64,000 bases of DNA, taken from assembly GCF_025698545.1 (NCBI RefSeq), contig NC_068570.1, positions 58,609,924-58,673,923 on the forward strand, read 5' to 3'. The notes beneath the pieces are model-generated. The model was not told the DNA's origin and made no database searches. It saw nothing but the letters and a program-made list of their open reading frames with translations. This DNA comes from Gossypium raimondii. Lineage: Eukaryota > Streptophyta > Magnoliopsida > Malvales > Malvaceae. Shown here piece by piece: positions 1 to 11,711 of the stretch (positions within the stretch are counted from its first letter, which is position 1; each line of letters starts with the position of its first letter). The position numbers and the translations under genes are program-made.

Positions 1-3000
1 GTCTGGTTGCTGTCAAGTAAAGTAAACAACCAATCAGGCTTCTATACTCCTTTTCATCTACCTTTTCTTCATTTCCAAAGCTGCTTAGTTTCTCTCCCAC
101 AGCTAATGGTGTGCTCACTGGTTTGCTGTTTTCCATATGAAACTTAGTGAGAATTTTCAAGGCAAATGCATGTTGGCTGTTAAAAATGCCTTGATTAGAC
201 TGGTCTACTTCCATACCAAGGAAGTAAGTCATGATTCCCAAGTCTATCATGTCAAACATGTCTTGCATATTCTTCTTGAACTCCTGAATCAAATCGACCC
301 TGCTTCCAGTCACTAATAGATCATCCACATATATTGAGACAATCAACAAAGTCTCATATTTGGACTTCTTTATAAACAAAGTTGGCTCACTCAAACTTTT
401 CTCGAAATTGAGCCTAGACAGGTAAGCATCTATCTTGTCATGCCAGGCTCGAGGAGCCTATTTTAGTCCATAGAGTGCCTTCTTCAGCTTGTAAACATTG
501 TCCTCCTTTCCTTGGACTTTAAATCCATTAGGCTGTTCAACATAAATTTCTTCTTTAAAAAAACCATTCAGGAAAGCTGACTTGACATCAAGTTGATGGA
601 CTCTCCACTGCTTCTGTGCTGCGAAAGCAAACAGAAGCTTTATGGTATCTAGCCTTGCTACTGGAGCAAATGTCTCTTCAAAGTCAATCCCAAACTGTTG
701 GCTATACCCTTTCACCACAAGCCTTGCCTTGTGTTTGTTCAAAGAGCCATCAGCATTGAATTTGGCCCTGAAAACCCACTTGACACCTATGACCTTCTTC
801 TGGTCAGGTCTGTCCACCAAGTCCCAAGTGTCATTTTTGTGGACCATGTCAATCTCAGTCTCCATGGCCTTCTTCCAGCTATTGTTTCTTGCAGTTTCTT
901 TATAGCTTGAAGGCTCAACAATGGCCACATTGCATCTTTGGTAGATATCAGCAATAGACATGGTCCCTCTCACAGGAGCATCACCAACATTGTCATTACT
1001 GACTTCATTTTCTGCCAATTCCAGATTGCTGTCAATTTGCTCTTCTTCAAACTAACTTGTGTTAGAGCCATCTAGACTCCAAAACCTTCCTTCATCGAAT
1101 TTGGCATCCCTGCTTACCAAAATCTTCTTGGTTGAGGGATCAAATACTCTGTAGCCCTTCTTGCTGCTACTGTAACCAACAAATATGCCTGGAACTGACC
1201 TCTTCTCAAGCTTGGTACTTCTTTCTGCAGGGACAAGTACAAAACACATGCAACCAAACACTTTTAAATGGGAAACAGTTGGTTTAAGATCATACCATGC
1301 TTCAAAAGGAGTTTTATCCTTCACAGCATGTGTTGGCAGCCTATTGAGCAGGTACATTGAGGGGTTGACACCTTCAACCCAAAAAAATGCTTGGAAGCTT
1401 GCTTTGAAACAACAAACACCTGGTCATGTTCATCACTATTCTGTTCTTCCTCTCACACACTCCATTTTGTTGAGGAGTGTACATTGTGGTTAACTGATGA
1501 TGAATCCTAGCCTGCTCACATAGCTTCTGAAATCTTTCAGACAAGTATTCAGAACCATTGTCTATCCTCAGGGCCTTAATCCTGTAGCCTGTTTGATTTT
1601 CTGCCAATGCCTTGAACTTCCAAAAACTTCAAACACTTCTGACTTCTGTTTCATGAAATAAACCTAGCAAAATCTGGTCAGATCATCAATAAACAATATA
1701 AAATACTTACTACCATTCAGTAAAGGGGTCTTCATTGGTCCACAGACATCTGAGTGCACCAACTCAAGTCTTTCTCGAGCCCTCCATGCTTGGTTTATTG
1801 GAAAAGGCAACCTGGCCTGCTTACCAAGCTGGCACACTTCACAAACAGACTCATTTGCATCAACCTTAATCATGTCCTTTGTCAAACTCATCTTGTGCAA
1901 CAAATTGAGTGACCTGAAATTGACATGGCCAAATCTTCTATGCCACAGACCAATATTGTCAACTGAACTTGTATAGGCTTTTCTCTCAAGTTGGCTCACA
2001 TCCAGCATGAAACACCTATCTTCCATGGGTGCTGAAACAACTTCTCTACCAAGAATATCATTAATAACACAAGAATCATTCTTGAAAACTAGAGAGTAGC
2101 CTTTCTTAACCAGCTGACCTACACTAAGTAGATTTTGATCTATTTCAGGTACATAGAGCACATCTGAAATAACCTTGTTACCTGAACCAGTGTTGATCAC
2201 AACATCACCTCTGCCTTTAGCTTCAATCAGATTCCCATTGCCTATCCTGACCTTTGAAACAAAACTCCTGTCAAGGTCCTTGAACAGGCTCTCGTATGAT
2301 GCCATGTGATGTGAGCAGCTACTGTCTACAAGCCAACTACATTTGACTTTACTTGTAGTTGTAAAACATGAGGCAGTAAAGACATACTCCTCATGAGCTT
2401 GAAGATCATCAGCAGTCTTGGCTTGTACTGGCAGAGTTTGTGCCTTTTCTTGATTTCTACAAATCTTTTCATGGTGACCATACTGCTTGTAACTCTTGCA
2501 TTGGATGTCTAGTCTATTCCAGCAATACTTCTCCAAATGATTAGTCTTCTTGCAGTGAATGCATGGTGGAAACCTCCTTCTACCAGCATCTTTCTTTGAT
2601 CTTTCCCTCTTTTCAAACCAAGGCTTCTTAGCTTTTTGACTTGAGCTAGAGCCTTCTTTGACCTTTGCTTGAAAAGCACCTTCAGGACTCTCCTCCTGCC
2701 TACTTGCTCTTCTCTGCTCAAGTGCATAGAGTAAGTTAACCAACTCAGACAAAGAAATGGTTGTGAGATCTCTCGAGTCCTCCAATGAGGAGATTTTTTA
2801 CTCAAACCTTTCAGGTAAGGTGGTAATAACCTTCTCAACAACCCTGCTGTCACTGAAATCTTCTCCAAGGAGTCTGATATTATTGACAGTAGCCATAATC
2901 CTATCAGAATATTGCTTGATAGTTTCTGACTCCTTCATCTTAATATTTTCAAATTCCCTTCTAAGGTTGATGACTTGTTGCTGCCTAGTCTTGTCTGATC

Positions 3001-3304
3001 CCATGAACTCCTCTTTCAGCCTGTCCCGAGCTTGTTTGGGTGAGTCACAAGCCATGATCCGAGTAAAAATCACATCAGACACTCCATTCTGTAGGCAGGC
3101 CATGGCTTTATACTTCTTGGCTCGCTCCTCACCATGCTGCCTTATCTGAGCAATGGTTGGATTTGCTCTCAATGGTGGTGGCTCGACATCATTTTCAACT
3201 GTGCTCCACAGATCTAGTGCTTGGAGGTAAGTTTTCATTTTAACTACCCAAATGTGGTAGTTTTCTCCAGCAAAAACTGGTGGTGGAGGGGGTGCAAAGC
3301 TCAT
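1..3304 (-). pseudogene. Copia gag-pol polyprotein, broken
   Basis: Gag starts at 3304 (MSFAPPPPPV) and is interrupted by a stop at 2798-2800. The frame continues into two zinc knuckles. The first is a normal C-x2-C-x4-H-x4-C, but the second has Tyr in place of its second Cys. The protease core reads WLVDSSCSHHM, so the usual D-S/T-G triad has Ser for Gly. Integrase follows with the H-H-C-C finger (LWHRRFGHVN, later C-x2-C) and the core in separate frames at 1374-1607 and 1052-1357. RT occupies 458-1018, with a stop after YGLK, and continues to the left edge with the catalytic YVDD at 320-331. At least three stops and two frame changes are present. This is a relic of a TNT1-like Pol protein. 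Confidence 0.9.
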
Positions 3305-3392
3305 GTTGCTGAAACTGGTTTGACAAACACGATTTTTGAGTTTATTTTGAAACAAAAAAAAACTTAAACAATAGAAGTCCTCAAAGACAAGA

Positions 3393-3405
3393 GGCTCTGA
3401 TACCA
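3393..3405 (-). other. Primer binding site (initiator Met tRNA) of the copia element
   Basis: On the minus strand this reads TGGTATCAGAGCC, the standard primer binding site complementary to the 3' end of plant initiator methionine tRNA. It fixes the element's direction and the inner edge of its 5' LTR. Confidence 0.93.
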
Positions 3406-3407
3406 TT

Positions 3408-3831
3408 TGTTAGAACAATGGCAGCAGCAACTATGAACATAAGCACAAAACAACAAGCAAAAATGAAAAACCAAGAACAAAACAAGTAATCGAATGAGAA
3501 AGTCATCATGCTTTCATTTTCATTTCAAAATATAAAGGAGTTACAAAAAAATAATAACAAGTCAGTTACCTAAACATGTAACTGCTCCTACCGAATTTGG
3601 CAAGTTGCCAACTAAAATAATACAAAAGAAAAGCTGAAAATTTCAGCTGTTACATCCATCAATTTCAAATCTAAAAGTACTAGCTTTAGATATCAAGCTA
3701 CATGCCAACTTGTTAACATCACAAAAATACAAAATTTAAACAAAAGAAAGTTGCTTCTGATTCAATCTTCAAACAGACATGAAAGTATCTCGATGCTGGT
3801 AGTTTGTTGCATTGCAGGCCAATGCTCAACA
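3408..3831 (-). repeat. 5' LTR of the copia element (424 bp)
   Basis: On the minus strand the LTR opens with TGTTGAGCATTGGCC and closes with GTTCTAACA, two bases before the primer binding site. It has the usual TG...CA ends. The left LTR is outside the window, so the two LTRs cannot be compared for age. Confidence 0.85.
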
Positions 3832-4432
3832 GTTGAAAGGTTTGCAATGTTTGAATATACTAACGATAACGATACACAACATGTTTTCTCTAGAAAGATT
3901 CCTGAGCTTTAACTTATTTCGATGTGGGACCCGACCATTGAAGTTCGCATAAAGTCAATACATATACCAGACATAGGCTAATCAAAATGAACAAATTTCA
4001 CCTAAACAACTACCTACTACCACTAAGCAACATTGAAACTTGTTAAACATTGCTTGTACACTTTGAAAAAGCTGATTTACCAGCTCAATACTACCTAATT
4101 ATATCAAATACATCACCAACTAGGTTTAAATCAAACTAAGATACAAAATGTCAGCTTGAAGTAACCAAAACATAATTGAAAGTGAACAGCAGCATGGTTC
4201 TTTAGCAGGTGCATGAATGGCTCGACTGCATGTGCTGCTCCTTGGCTGCATGTGCTGCATGGATACGAAACATATTTCTGTAAGTTACTGTGGAGAACTG
4301 AAGAAGCTTCCTCTCAACTTAAACAGTGCAAAAGGGAATCTGCTCACCATTGAGGGAAGAGAATATTGGTGGCAAGAATAGAATGAGAAAATGAAACCAC
4401 TTGAGATACTTTTCTCTGTTCTTTCAAGTCTT
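3832..4432 (+). pseudogene. NBS-LRR resistance gene fragment (C-terminal LRR), split by the copia element
   Basis: Bases 3832-3940 translate as LKGLQCLNILTITIHNM and on through LERFLSFNLFRC. This matches the LRR segment of the NBS-LRR pseudogene at about 31.2-31.32 kb almost residue for residue. Bases 4285-4432 translate as SYCGELKKLPLNLNSAKGN and on to EGREYWWQE, matching that gene's C-terminal end, and then hit a stop. About 340 bp between the two islands shows no similarity to the gene, so the middle was deleted or replaced. The copia insertion cuts off everything upstream. It is transcriptionally opposite to the other NBS-LRR relics here. It is certainly a relic, and the 5' part should lie left of the window. 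Confidence 0.85.
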
Positions 4433-6210
4433 ACATTCATTTATTTTAATTAACTGTTTCTATTTCGGTTTTGCTATCAATATTACGTTTGTCCTAAAAG
4501 ATAATGAATGTATTAGCACTTGAGTTGATCATGATGAAATATTTTTCATTTAAGTCTAACAAAGTTTCAAATGGTTCCACACACACCCATCAAAATCATC
4601 AACTTACGAAGAAAGGCTCATTGAATCAATTGACATAGTTTTAAAGCTTTGAACTTTAAATTGAAGAACTCCTGAGTTTAGTGGGGCCAAATGTTTGTCA
4701 TTCCTTTTTGTTGATCCAACAGTAATCTTGCACTGGGTTTCCCAATCTAAGTTCAGATTCCTTCCAAAATTTATTGCATATTATCAAGTTTCGAGTTAAA
4801 TTTAATAATTCAATTAATTTGAATAATTCGAATAACATGTTGGTGTAAATATCCTCATTGGTCCCTGTCAGTTTTGAAAATGAATAAATTGACCTCTCTC
4901 AACAAAAACTACAAAATAATTCAAAATATTTTTAAAATTCAAAATAATTATACAAATTCCTAATTTTATATATTTTTAAAAATTTTAAAATTTATAAATA
5001 AATTTTATTTTTTTCTAAAATAATAATTTTGGGATCTAAATAAGTTAATTAACAATTTAAGTTTATTTGCTTTGAAATTCTTTTAAATATATATGGTTTG
5101 AAATTTATGTGCTCTAAAATGGAATGAATTATACTATAACAAGATTTTAATTTTATATGCTTAATTTTTAATTTAATTTAAACAATTTCACTTGGTTTGA
5201 CTCGACTCAACTTGATTTGGAAAAACTTTAAATCAAGTGAGAATGATAAAATAAAACTCAGCTCAATTAACTCAAATTTTTTTACTTAATTCGACTCGAT
5301 TCAATCGAAATGTTGATCCCTACTTTTATATATGTGCCCAAGAATTTGAATTTCTACTGCCCTCGTTTGGTTTTCCACAATTGAACATTTCAGTTTTTTT
5401 TTCCCTTAAATATATCTAACTTAAAATTTAAACATTAAGCATAAAACATGGTGATGGAGCCCCCCATCAAGTTTAGACCCATTCTTCTATCACATACTGA
5501 TTTAATGATCATGTCTACGATTTTATTTTCTTCTCGAGAAATATGCTCAATGTTCCGGTGACTTATGAATTTCAATAATGAATGAATTCTTCATACTAAT
5601 CTTTATAGTTATCATATTTATTAAAATTTCATCAAATATGATTATTTACCATAATTGGAAAAAAATCAACTAAATTGAAAATACCAAAAGTCATTACAGA
5701 TGAATAAAATCTATAGTTGAAATAATAAGATAAAAATCTCATTAGCCTGAAGAACCACATAAAAGAAAAAAATATTAAAAATAAAATGGAAAACAATATA
5801 TAGTTTGAGAAATAAAAATATTTAACAACGATAAGAATAAAATAAAAAATTAATTAAATAGAAATGAACCAAAATGATGAAAAAACAACTAAAACATGCA
5901 CCGACTTGACAAAAATGTTTTTATACACATCATAATATTGTGACTACAAACTAATTTAACACAAAAAAAATATATATGTAACATTTTAAAACAATTAATA
6001 TTTTATTGTAACCTCCAAAACAATTTATGACGCAATTTTAAGATTATAATATGTAAGTCTATTGAGAATCAGCTCGATGGATATGTGTATTGTTGTCAAT
6101 ACAGGAGAACATAGATTTCAGTGCATTGAAACGCATTATCATTCCATTTATGGATTGAAAAGAAGCTAGGAATAGTTTTAAGCATTGTATCAAATAGAAA
6201 TAATGAGATT

Positions 6211-6254
<44 letters not shown>

Positions 6255-7052
6255 CATTTAAAATGATTTAACAAAACTAACAATCTCTTGACCCAATGAC
6301 AAGAGCATTATATGGTAGACATAAGAACTTAGATTCGATGCTATACTATCTCATTCCCTCCCCACTTATCAAAAATAAAAATGATTTAGCAAGAAAAATT
6401 GTAACCTCTTAAAATAATTTAATGCATATGGATTTAATTCAAAAAATATAAAATATCGAAAACGATCCATTCATTTAAATAAAATTCCACTTTTACTCAA
6501 TTTATTTTTTTATTTCTTAGATTATAAATTCTTTTTAAAATGTGTAATTTAAAAGTTTTCACAAAACTATTATAAACAATATATATATATAAGGAAAGGA
6601 TTAAGTTTTTTTTTTTAGAGATTAGAATTTTAAAAATTGAGAAAAAAATTATAGAAAACAGAAGCAAAAGAAAAGAAGAGATGAAAAGAGATTGGGGTTA
6701 AAAATATATATTAAGAAAATGGAGCAATTATCAATTATGCCCTTACAAATTTTTATAAATAAAAATTAAAATGACAATTATAATGGCTCTCAAAAGAGCT
6801 GGTTATATATATAGATAGATAAATATATCTGTATCCACCAAATATCTTAAAAATGTCAAAAAAAAATTCCAAGCTAAAAAAAAAAATGACCACATTATGA
6901 ATGTGAAAATTTGACAAAAGAATGATTAATTTCCCCCACAGTCAAGTGGGGGGTCAAAACAGAAGGCAATTGTTTTCTCAAACTATATTGTATTCCCACA
7001 TCAGGCAATTTTGTTCCATATTCTAAGTGTACAATGCTCTTATCCAACTAAA
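4433..7052. other. AT-rich intergenic stretch, no gene seen
   Basis: Strongly AT-rich with stops in all frames. It contains scattered repeats with alternating GACTCGACTC-type motifs (about 5190-5310), a long TA microsatellite at 6214-6253, and the probable 3' flank of PEX2 near 6900-7052. I see no exon-like block with codon structure. Confidence 0.6.
6214..6253. repeat. (TA)20 microsatellite
   Basis: A run of 20 uninterrupted TA units in AT-rich intergenic DNA. Likely to vary in length between individuals. Confidence 0.95.
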
Positions 7053-10000
7053 TTACTGATTATGAGTTTTATGTTCAACTATGCTGCCATGCCGTTGCAT
7101 TGCCACAACAGGCTCACTGCACCGGGAACACCGGAACGATGGAGCTGCCGCACATCGTGTTCGTAGGCAGTAGTAGCAATACCTGTCAATACAAAAATTT
7201 AACCATTTACAGGCAAGCAATACTTGAAAATTAATCTCCAACACTGCAAATGCATATACTTAGTGGAAACCGGTGTACATGGTAGCAATCGTCGTTGCAC
7301 GAGGCAAGTACAGTGAACAAAGACTAGAAGGATATCTGGAGAATAGGATAGGAATCAGTTAACTTACCTGTGCTGACAAGGGAGAGCAAGATACGGAGTT
7401 GTCGGACTTGCCCGGCAAATGGGACAAGTCGAATCGTCCTCTGTAGAACTTGAAGATTTGTTCTTCGAGAACGGGTGAAGAACGCTTTTAACCGTTGAAG
7501 AGTTTAGAAGAGGGAGAAGCAGCAACAGCATTTCCTGCTTAATAGCAAAGCAAATGTAAGTACAAAAATACATTCATCGCAACAGCAACTCCCAGCAGCC
7601 AGCCCTTCCTATTCATTCTAGGTGAGGTTTTCAAGTCATGGTTGTTTGAACCAGACTGAACCGGGCGGTCGGACCGGGAACCGGGCGGTCGGACCAGGAA
7701 CCAGCCAGGGCATCGGTCAGGAAAAAGGCATTAGACTAATTGAACCGGATTTTTTAAAATATTTTTTAAGAATTTTTAATGATTTATTTAATCGAACCAC
7801 ACGGACCAATCGAACTAGTGGCTTGACCGGTTTGACCACCAGTCTGGTTCTAAAAACCTTGTTTCAAGTATCAGAAATAAATAATGCCAAACACTAAATT
7901 TTAACAGCTGATAAATAGGTTTTCCGTAAATTCCCCATAGATATGCACCTCAAGTACCGTCTTTTATTCTGTTAGAGACTAGGCTACAAACAACAACATA
8001 CATTTCGACAAGTAAAAGGAAACATTACCGAGAACTCATTCCACACTAACTGGCGATTCATGTACTCAAAGCTAACTGCTCGATTCATGTTAGGGCTTTC
8101 ATAGACAAGCCTTGCTCTTAAAGCTCTTTCAATGAGGTTCCTATACCTGCATTAGAAACAACAGATGAAATCAGATCAATGTCAATTGCTAAGAGGTGGT
8201 TATAGAAAAACAGGTTTTTCGGAACCACCTAAAAAGTTCCCTAATCATCAAGCATTCGTGTTTGTAGAATATGGTAATCCATATCAATCCAATAACCATA
8301 CAAACCAATCAATTTCTAACAATAAAGATGAATAAAACGAAAACTTGGTACAAAATCTAGTAAGTTAAATCACTATGCTTGTTATCGGTGCTTGTGTCCT
8401 TTTGCATTATTTATTTTCCTAATGAGATTCAAGAATACACGTTTTCAATAATTAAAACCTACCTTCCTGTGTAAAGAAATAAGAGTAGGTTGCCAAATGA
8501 CGCAGCCTTATAAAGCCCTTCAATACGTTGCATCAAACCCCAAACTCGCCGTGCCAATGGCCTCTGAAGACAGGAAATCAGAATCGACTTCAGACCATGT
8601 CCAAACTCTTCCCAAGGAAGAACACGAAGAAGAGGAAAACAGAAAAGAAAGGATACAAACAATGAATCAGCACCTGTTCAGAATCACCCCATCGACGAAA
8701 AGCAGAGAATGACTGTAAACGAGCCCAAATGTACTGACCACCAACTGCGGCAATGCAATACCACATCTTCTGAGCAACAGTTAGCCCAGGCCCTTCCAAA
8801 CCCGTTCTTACTGCAGAAAGATAAAGAGCAGCACAATGTAAGGTCCTTGATAAGGCTACACGAGACTAAAGAAGGGAACGAGTAAAGAAAAGACAATGTT
8901 AAATAGCATAAAGGGAGTAAACACAATTCAAAACTGAAAACATTAACTAAGGTAAACTGCTCCATCTAAAATATGCTAAAAAAGATTGTTCCAATAAGGA
9001 GTAGATGTAATTTTCATATAATAACACTGATAGTTGCAGTCATAAGTAAAGTCGAGTAACAATGATCATAAATAAGTCTAAATAACACTGATACCAGAGC
9101 ATGATTTGGTCAGCAAACTAAGATGCCATTTTACTCAGACTCAAGTGTGTTGGATATGCATCTAACACAGACATGTTTAGTTTTTTCCTCGAAGTTTTGC
9201 ATGTATTTGAAGGGTTCGCAGAGGGTTATATCCTCATATCCATGTCCAAAAATGTTACGAACATGGACATTTCATGAAAAATGAAGAACCGGAGCAACAT
9301 ATGTAGCACAATAATAAAAAGAAGTCCAGACCTTCTTACCATTTTCTCTTATTTCCACGGCACGTTCATCTCGGTACCTCAAATTCATAAGAGCAATTCC
9401 TGGAGTCGGTTTATCTACCCAAATTGAGAACCTCCAAATGAGAAACTCAAGGAAAGCATCGAGTTCGGGTTCATATTGAAATAACATTCCTGGCTAACCC
9501 CAATAAAACAAAGAAACAAACTCAGACAATCGGTTTGCGCAACTTCATTTATAATTAAACCATTAATGGATGCAATAACAAAAAAAAAAAAAAGAACATT
9601 ACCTTCATCAAGGAGAAAACTTTAACCAACTGTTCTTTCAACATAGCTGACATCTCAATATCCAATCTGGCAGCATCAAACTGATTAACCCTAGATATTG
9701 ATATCGGTAGCGTTGAATGCTGCAACAATTGACCAAGAACAGTTAATAAAAGAGTGTACTAAAGTTAAATAACAGCAAAATAGAAAAGAATCTCATCTTG
9801 AAATTATGTATAATTCTAACCTATTCACCAAAAGATCAAAACCTTTCTATAAAAGTCTTCCATATCTATAACTAGAGAACTAAGGGAGTGCTTGGTCGAG
9901 GGGAAAATGGAAGGATGAAAGGAGAGTGTGGAAAAGTGAAAAGAAATAAATTGTAAATGTGTTTGGCAGGAAAAAAAATTGAGAGGAAAGAAAACAGATG

Positions 10001-10957
10001 CCTATTTTCCATCCTAATGCATAAAAACAAATCATTCCAAATTAGAATGAAACGAGGAGAGAAAATAAGGGATGCAAGCATGGAAATTCAAAATTGTGCA
10101 TTTTTCAAAAGTTCTATTTTATTTTTCTTATTTTTCAACACTACCAAACAATGAATCAAAAAAAAATTATTTTTTTCATTCAATTTTTCCATCTTTCCTA
10201 CCAAGCACACCAATGAAAATTTATATTTTCTATCTTTCCATTTTTCTACTTTTCCACATTTCTATCTACTCTACCAAGCAAACCTAAAACTTCATTTCTT
10301 TTGCCCATTACATAATGCAATTCCATTCAACATTAGCAAAATTATACCTTGATACCCAAAAATTCATAATCAAACAAGTTCCCATGCATCCTCAGGGCCA
10401 GTAATCATTAATCAAACAGTTAAAAGGAAAATCAACAAAGGGTAATGTCTTTTATTATTCAACTTCAACCAAATTTTCACCAAAAAGATTTAAAAAATAA
10501 ACCTGATGAGAAAGAGAAACAGAGTGCCAGTAAGGAAGTTACCCAAAAATTCTCCAGATAGATTAAAAGTTGTCATTCTTTTCCCAATTTTAATAATGCA
10601 ATTCCATTCAACATTAGCAAATTAATACCCAAAAATTCAAAACCCTCATATAAAAATGAAAAGAAAGAGTTACCCAGAAATTTCCCAGATAGATTTCAAT
10701 AAATAAAAACACCCCATGAATTCTTAAGGCCAGTAATCAATAATTGAACAGATAAAAAGAAAATCAACAAAGGGTAACCTCTTTTATTGCTTAATTTCAA
10801 CAAAATAATATCCATAGCAAAAAAAAAATTAAAGAGTGTGAACCTGATGAGAAAGAGAAACAGAGTGCCAGTGAGGAAGTAGCTTTTGATAAGAAGTAAT
10901 CCATGCATCTTCTCGTGGCGGTGGTGCCGTTGATGGATTGCTTCTAAAACTAATCAT
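7053..10957 (-). CDS. PEX2: Peroxisome biogenesis protein PEX2 (RING E3 ubiquitin ligase), 8 exons
   Basis: PEX2 forms the peroxisomal membrane RING complex with PEX10 and PEX12, which ubiquitinates the import receptor PEX5 for recycling. Exons by eye: 10957-10844, 9719-9603, 9493-9340, 8810-8674, 8563-8463, 8146-8029, 7534-7368 and 7182-7053. All junctions are GT-AG and in phase, giving 345 residues; the Arabidopsis protein is about 333. The body carries the Pex2/Pex12 domain (MLFQYEPELDAFLEFLIWRF, then a hydrophobic LLLLLPLLNSS segment). The C-terminal C3HC4 RING has ligands C284, C287, C300, H302, C305, C308, C321 and C324. The ATG at 10957 is the first in frame, and the N-terminus (DAWITSYQKLLP) matches the family. 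Intron 1 holds a tandem duplication that includes a copy of the exon 1 end. Confidence 0.96.
7640..7870. repeat. Dispersed CCGG-rich repeat (GAACCGGGCGGTCGGACC type) in PEX2 intron 6
   Basis: A GC-rich block with two copies of ACCGGGCGGTCGGACC, then tracts of the kind CGAACCACACGGACC and TTGACCGGTTTGACC. Diverged relatives of the same style occur at about 30150-30340, 33860-33910 and 39620-39830. It has no coding content and probably comes from an old non-autonomous transposon. Confidence 0.5.
10311..10884. repeat. Diverged tandem duplication in PEX2 intron 1, overlapping exon 1
   Basis: Two units share long matches. AATGCAATTCCATTCAACAT occurs at about 10315 and 10597. GGCCAGTAATCA is followed by AAAATCAACAAAGGGTAA in both. 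CCTGATGAGAAAGAGAAACA occurs at 10502 and 10843. The last match carries the final 30-odd bases of exon 1 and its GT donor, so intron 1 holds a decoy exon end. Spacing between matches varies (about 280-340 bp) because of indels. Confidence 0.8.
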
Positions 10958-11008
10958 TTGATGAAAATTAAATTATGATTTTCTTTCTTCTTCTTTATTT
11001 GGCGCAAA

Positions 11009-11015
11009 TTTTATA
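11009..11015 (-). promoter_or_regulatory. Possible TATA box of PEX2
   Basis: TATAAAA on the minus strand, about 52 bp upstream of the PEX2 ATG. That spacing leaves a very short leader, so the real start site could use another element. No other promoter motif was recognised. Confidence 0.3.
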
Positions 11016-11185
11016 TGATTGAGATTTGTTTGTTGTCGAAATCTTGAAGATGGGGTTATTTAATTTATTGAATTATTCTGGACTCGGCTGCTCTGTTTCT
11101 GAAAATGATGCTAAAAGCTTCGAGAGGTGGACTTGAGTTAACTCGCAACTTGCAACTCATTTATTGCATTTATAAATAAATAATA

Positions 11186-11711
11186 GGGAAAATTGCACCT
11201 AATGTCATTAGATTATTAGTAAATTTATCTTTTGATCACTAAACTTTAAAAATTTACAAAATGGTCATTGAACTATTCTGCAATTCTCATTTAAGTCATT
11301 GGTGAACTATTTCATTAGGCTATTAAGGTTTTCTTTGAAGTCTGATTGTGAGTTTCAAATGATGATTCGACAATCAATACTGTGGATCAGTATTTATCAA
11401 CGAGTAGAAGAACATACATTAGACTTAAGTCGATCTGACAGTCAATGTTGAATATTAGAGAAAAAAATGGTTTGAATTTTAGTGTGCAAATTCATGATAT
11501 TCAAAATTGTTTCATGAAAAAAATATGAATTATAGAAGAAAAGAAAAGGAAAACTTTCGATTGGTGCAGGTAGTACGAACAAAGAAAGTAATATGACAAT
11601 GATTTTAATAGCCAAATTACTTAAACGAAAATTTTTGAATAATTAAATTATCATTTTATAACTTTTTAAAATTGAGTGGTCAAAACGTAAATTTATTAAT
11701 AGCTGGTAACC
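11186..11711. repeat. MITE-like element with long terminal inverted repeats, copy 1
   Basis: It begins GGGAAAATTGCACCTAATGT and ends with the inverted counterpart (GTCAAAACGTAAATTTATTA, then AGCTGGTAACC). The inner part (GATTCGACAATCAAT, later GGTGCAGGTAGTACGAACAA) matches the copies at 20461, 50071 and 54707. It starts about 230 bp upstream of the PEX2 ATG. It has no coding capacity, and no clear target duplication was found. Confidence 0.7.

Larger units (their letters stand above)
1..3831 (-). mobile_element. Ty1/copia LTR retrotransposon, decayed, 3' part off the left edge
   Basis: Read on the minus strand, the order is 5' LTR (3831-3408), primer binding site (3405-3393), gag, protease, integrase and reverse transcriptase. 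This protease-integrase-RT order is the mark of Ty1/copia elements. The 3' end of RT, RNase H and the 3' LTR would lie to the left of the window. Several stops and frame changes break the polyprotein, so this copy cannot act alone. It lies inside an NBS-LRR pseudogene: the base after the LTR resumes a resistance-gene reading frame. The predicted 5-bp target duplication is GTTGA, seen here only on the right side. Confidence 0.93.

Noticed and set aside
6059-6283. 74-residue open frame on the minus strand with a Tyr-Ile run
   Set aside because: Created by the TA microsatellite; no coding signs.
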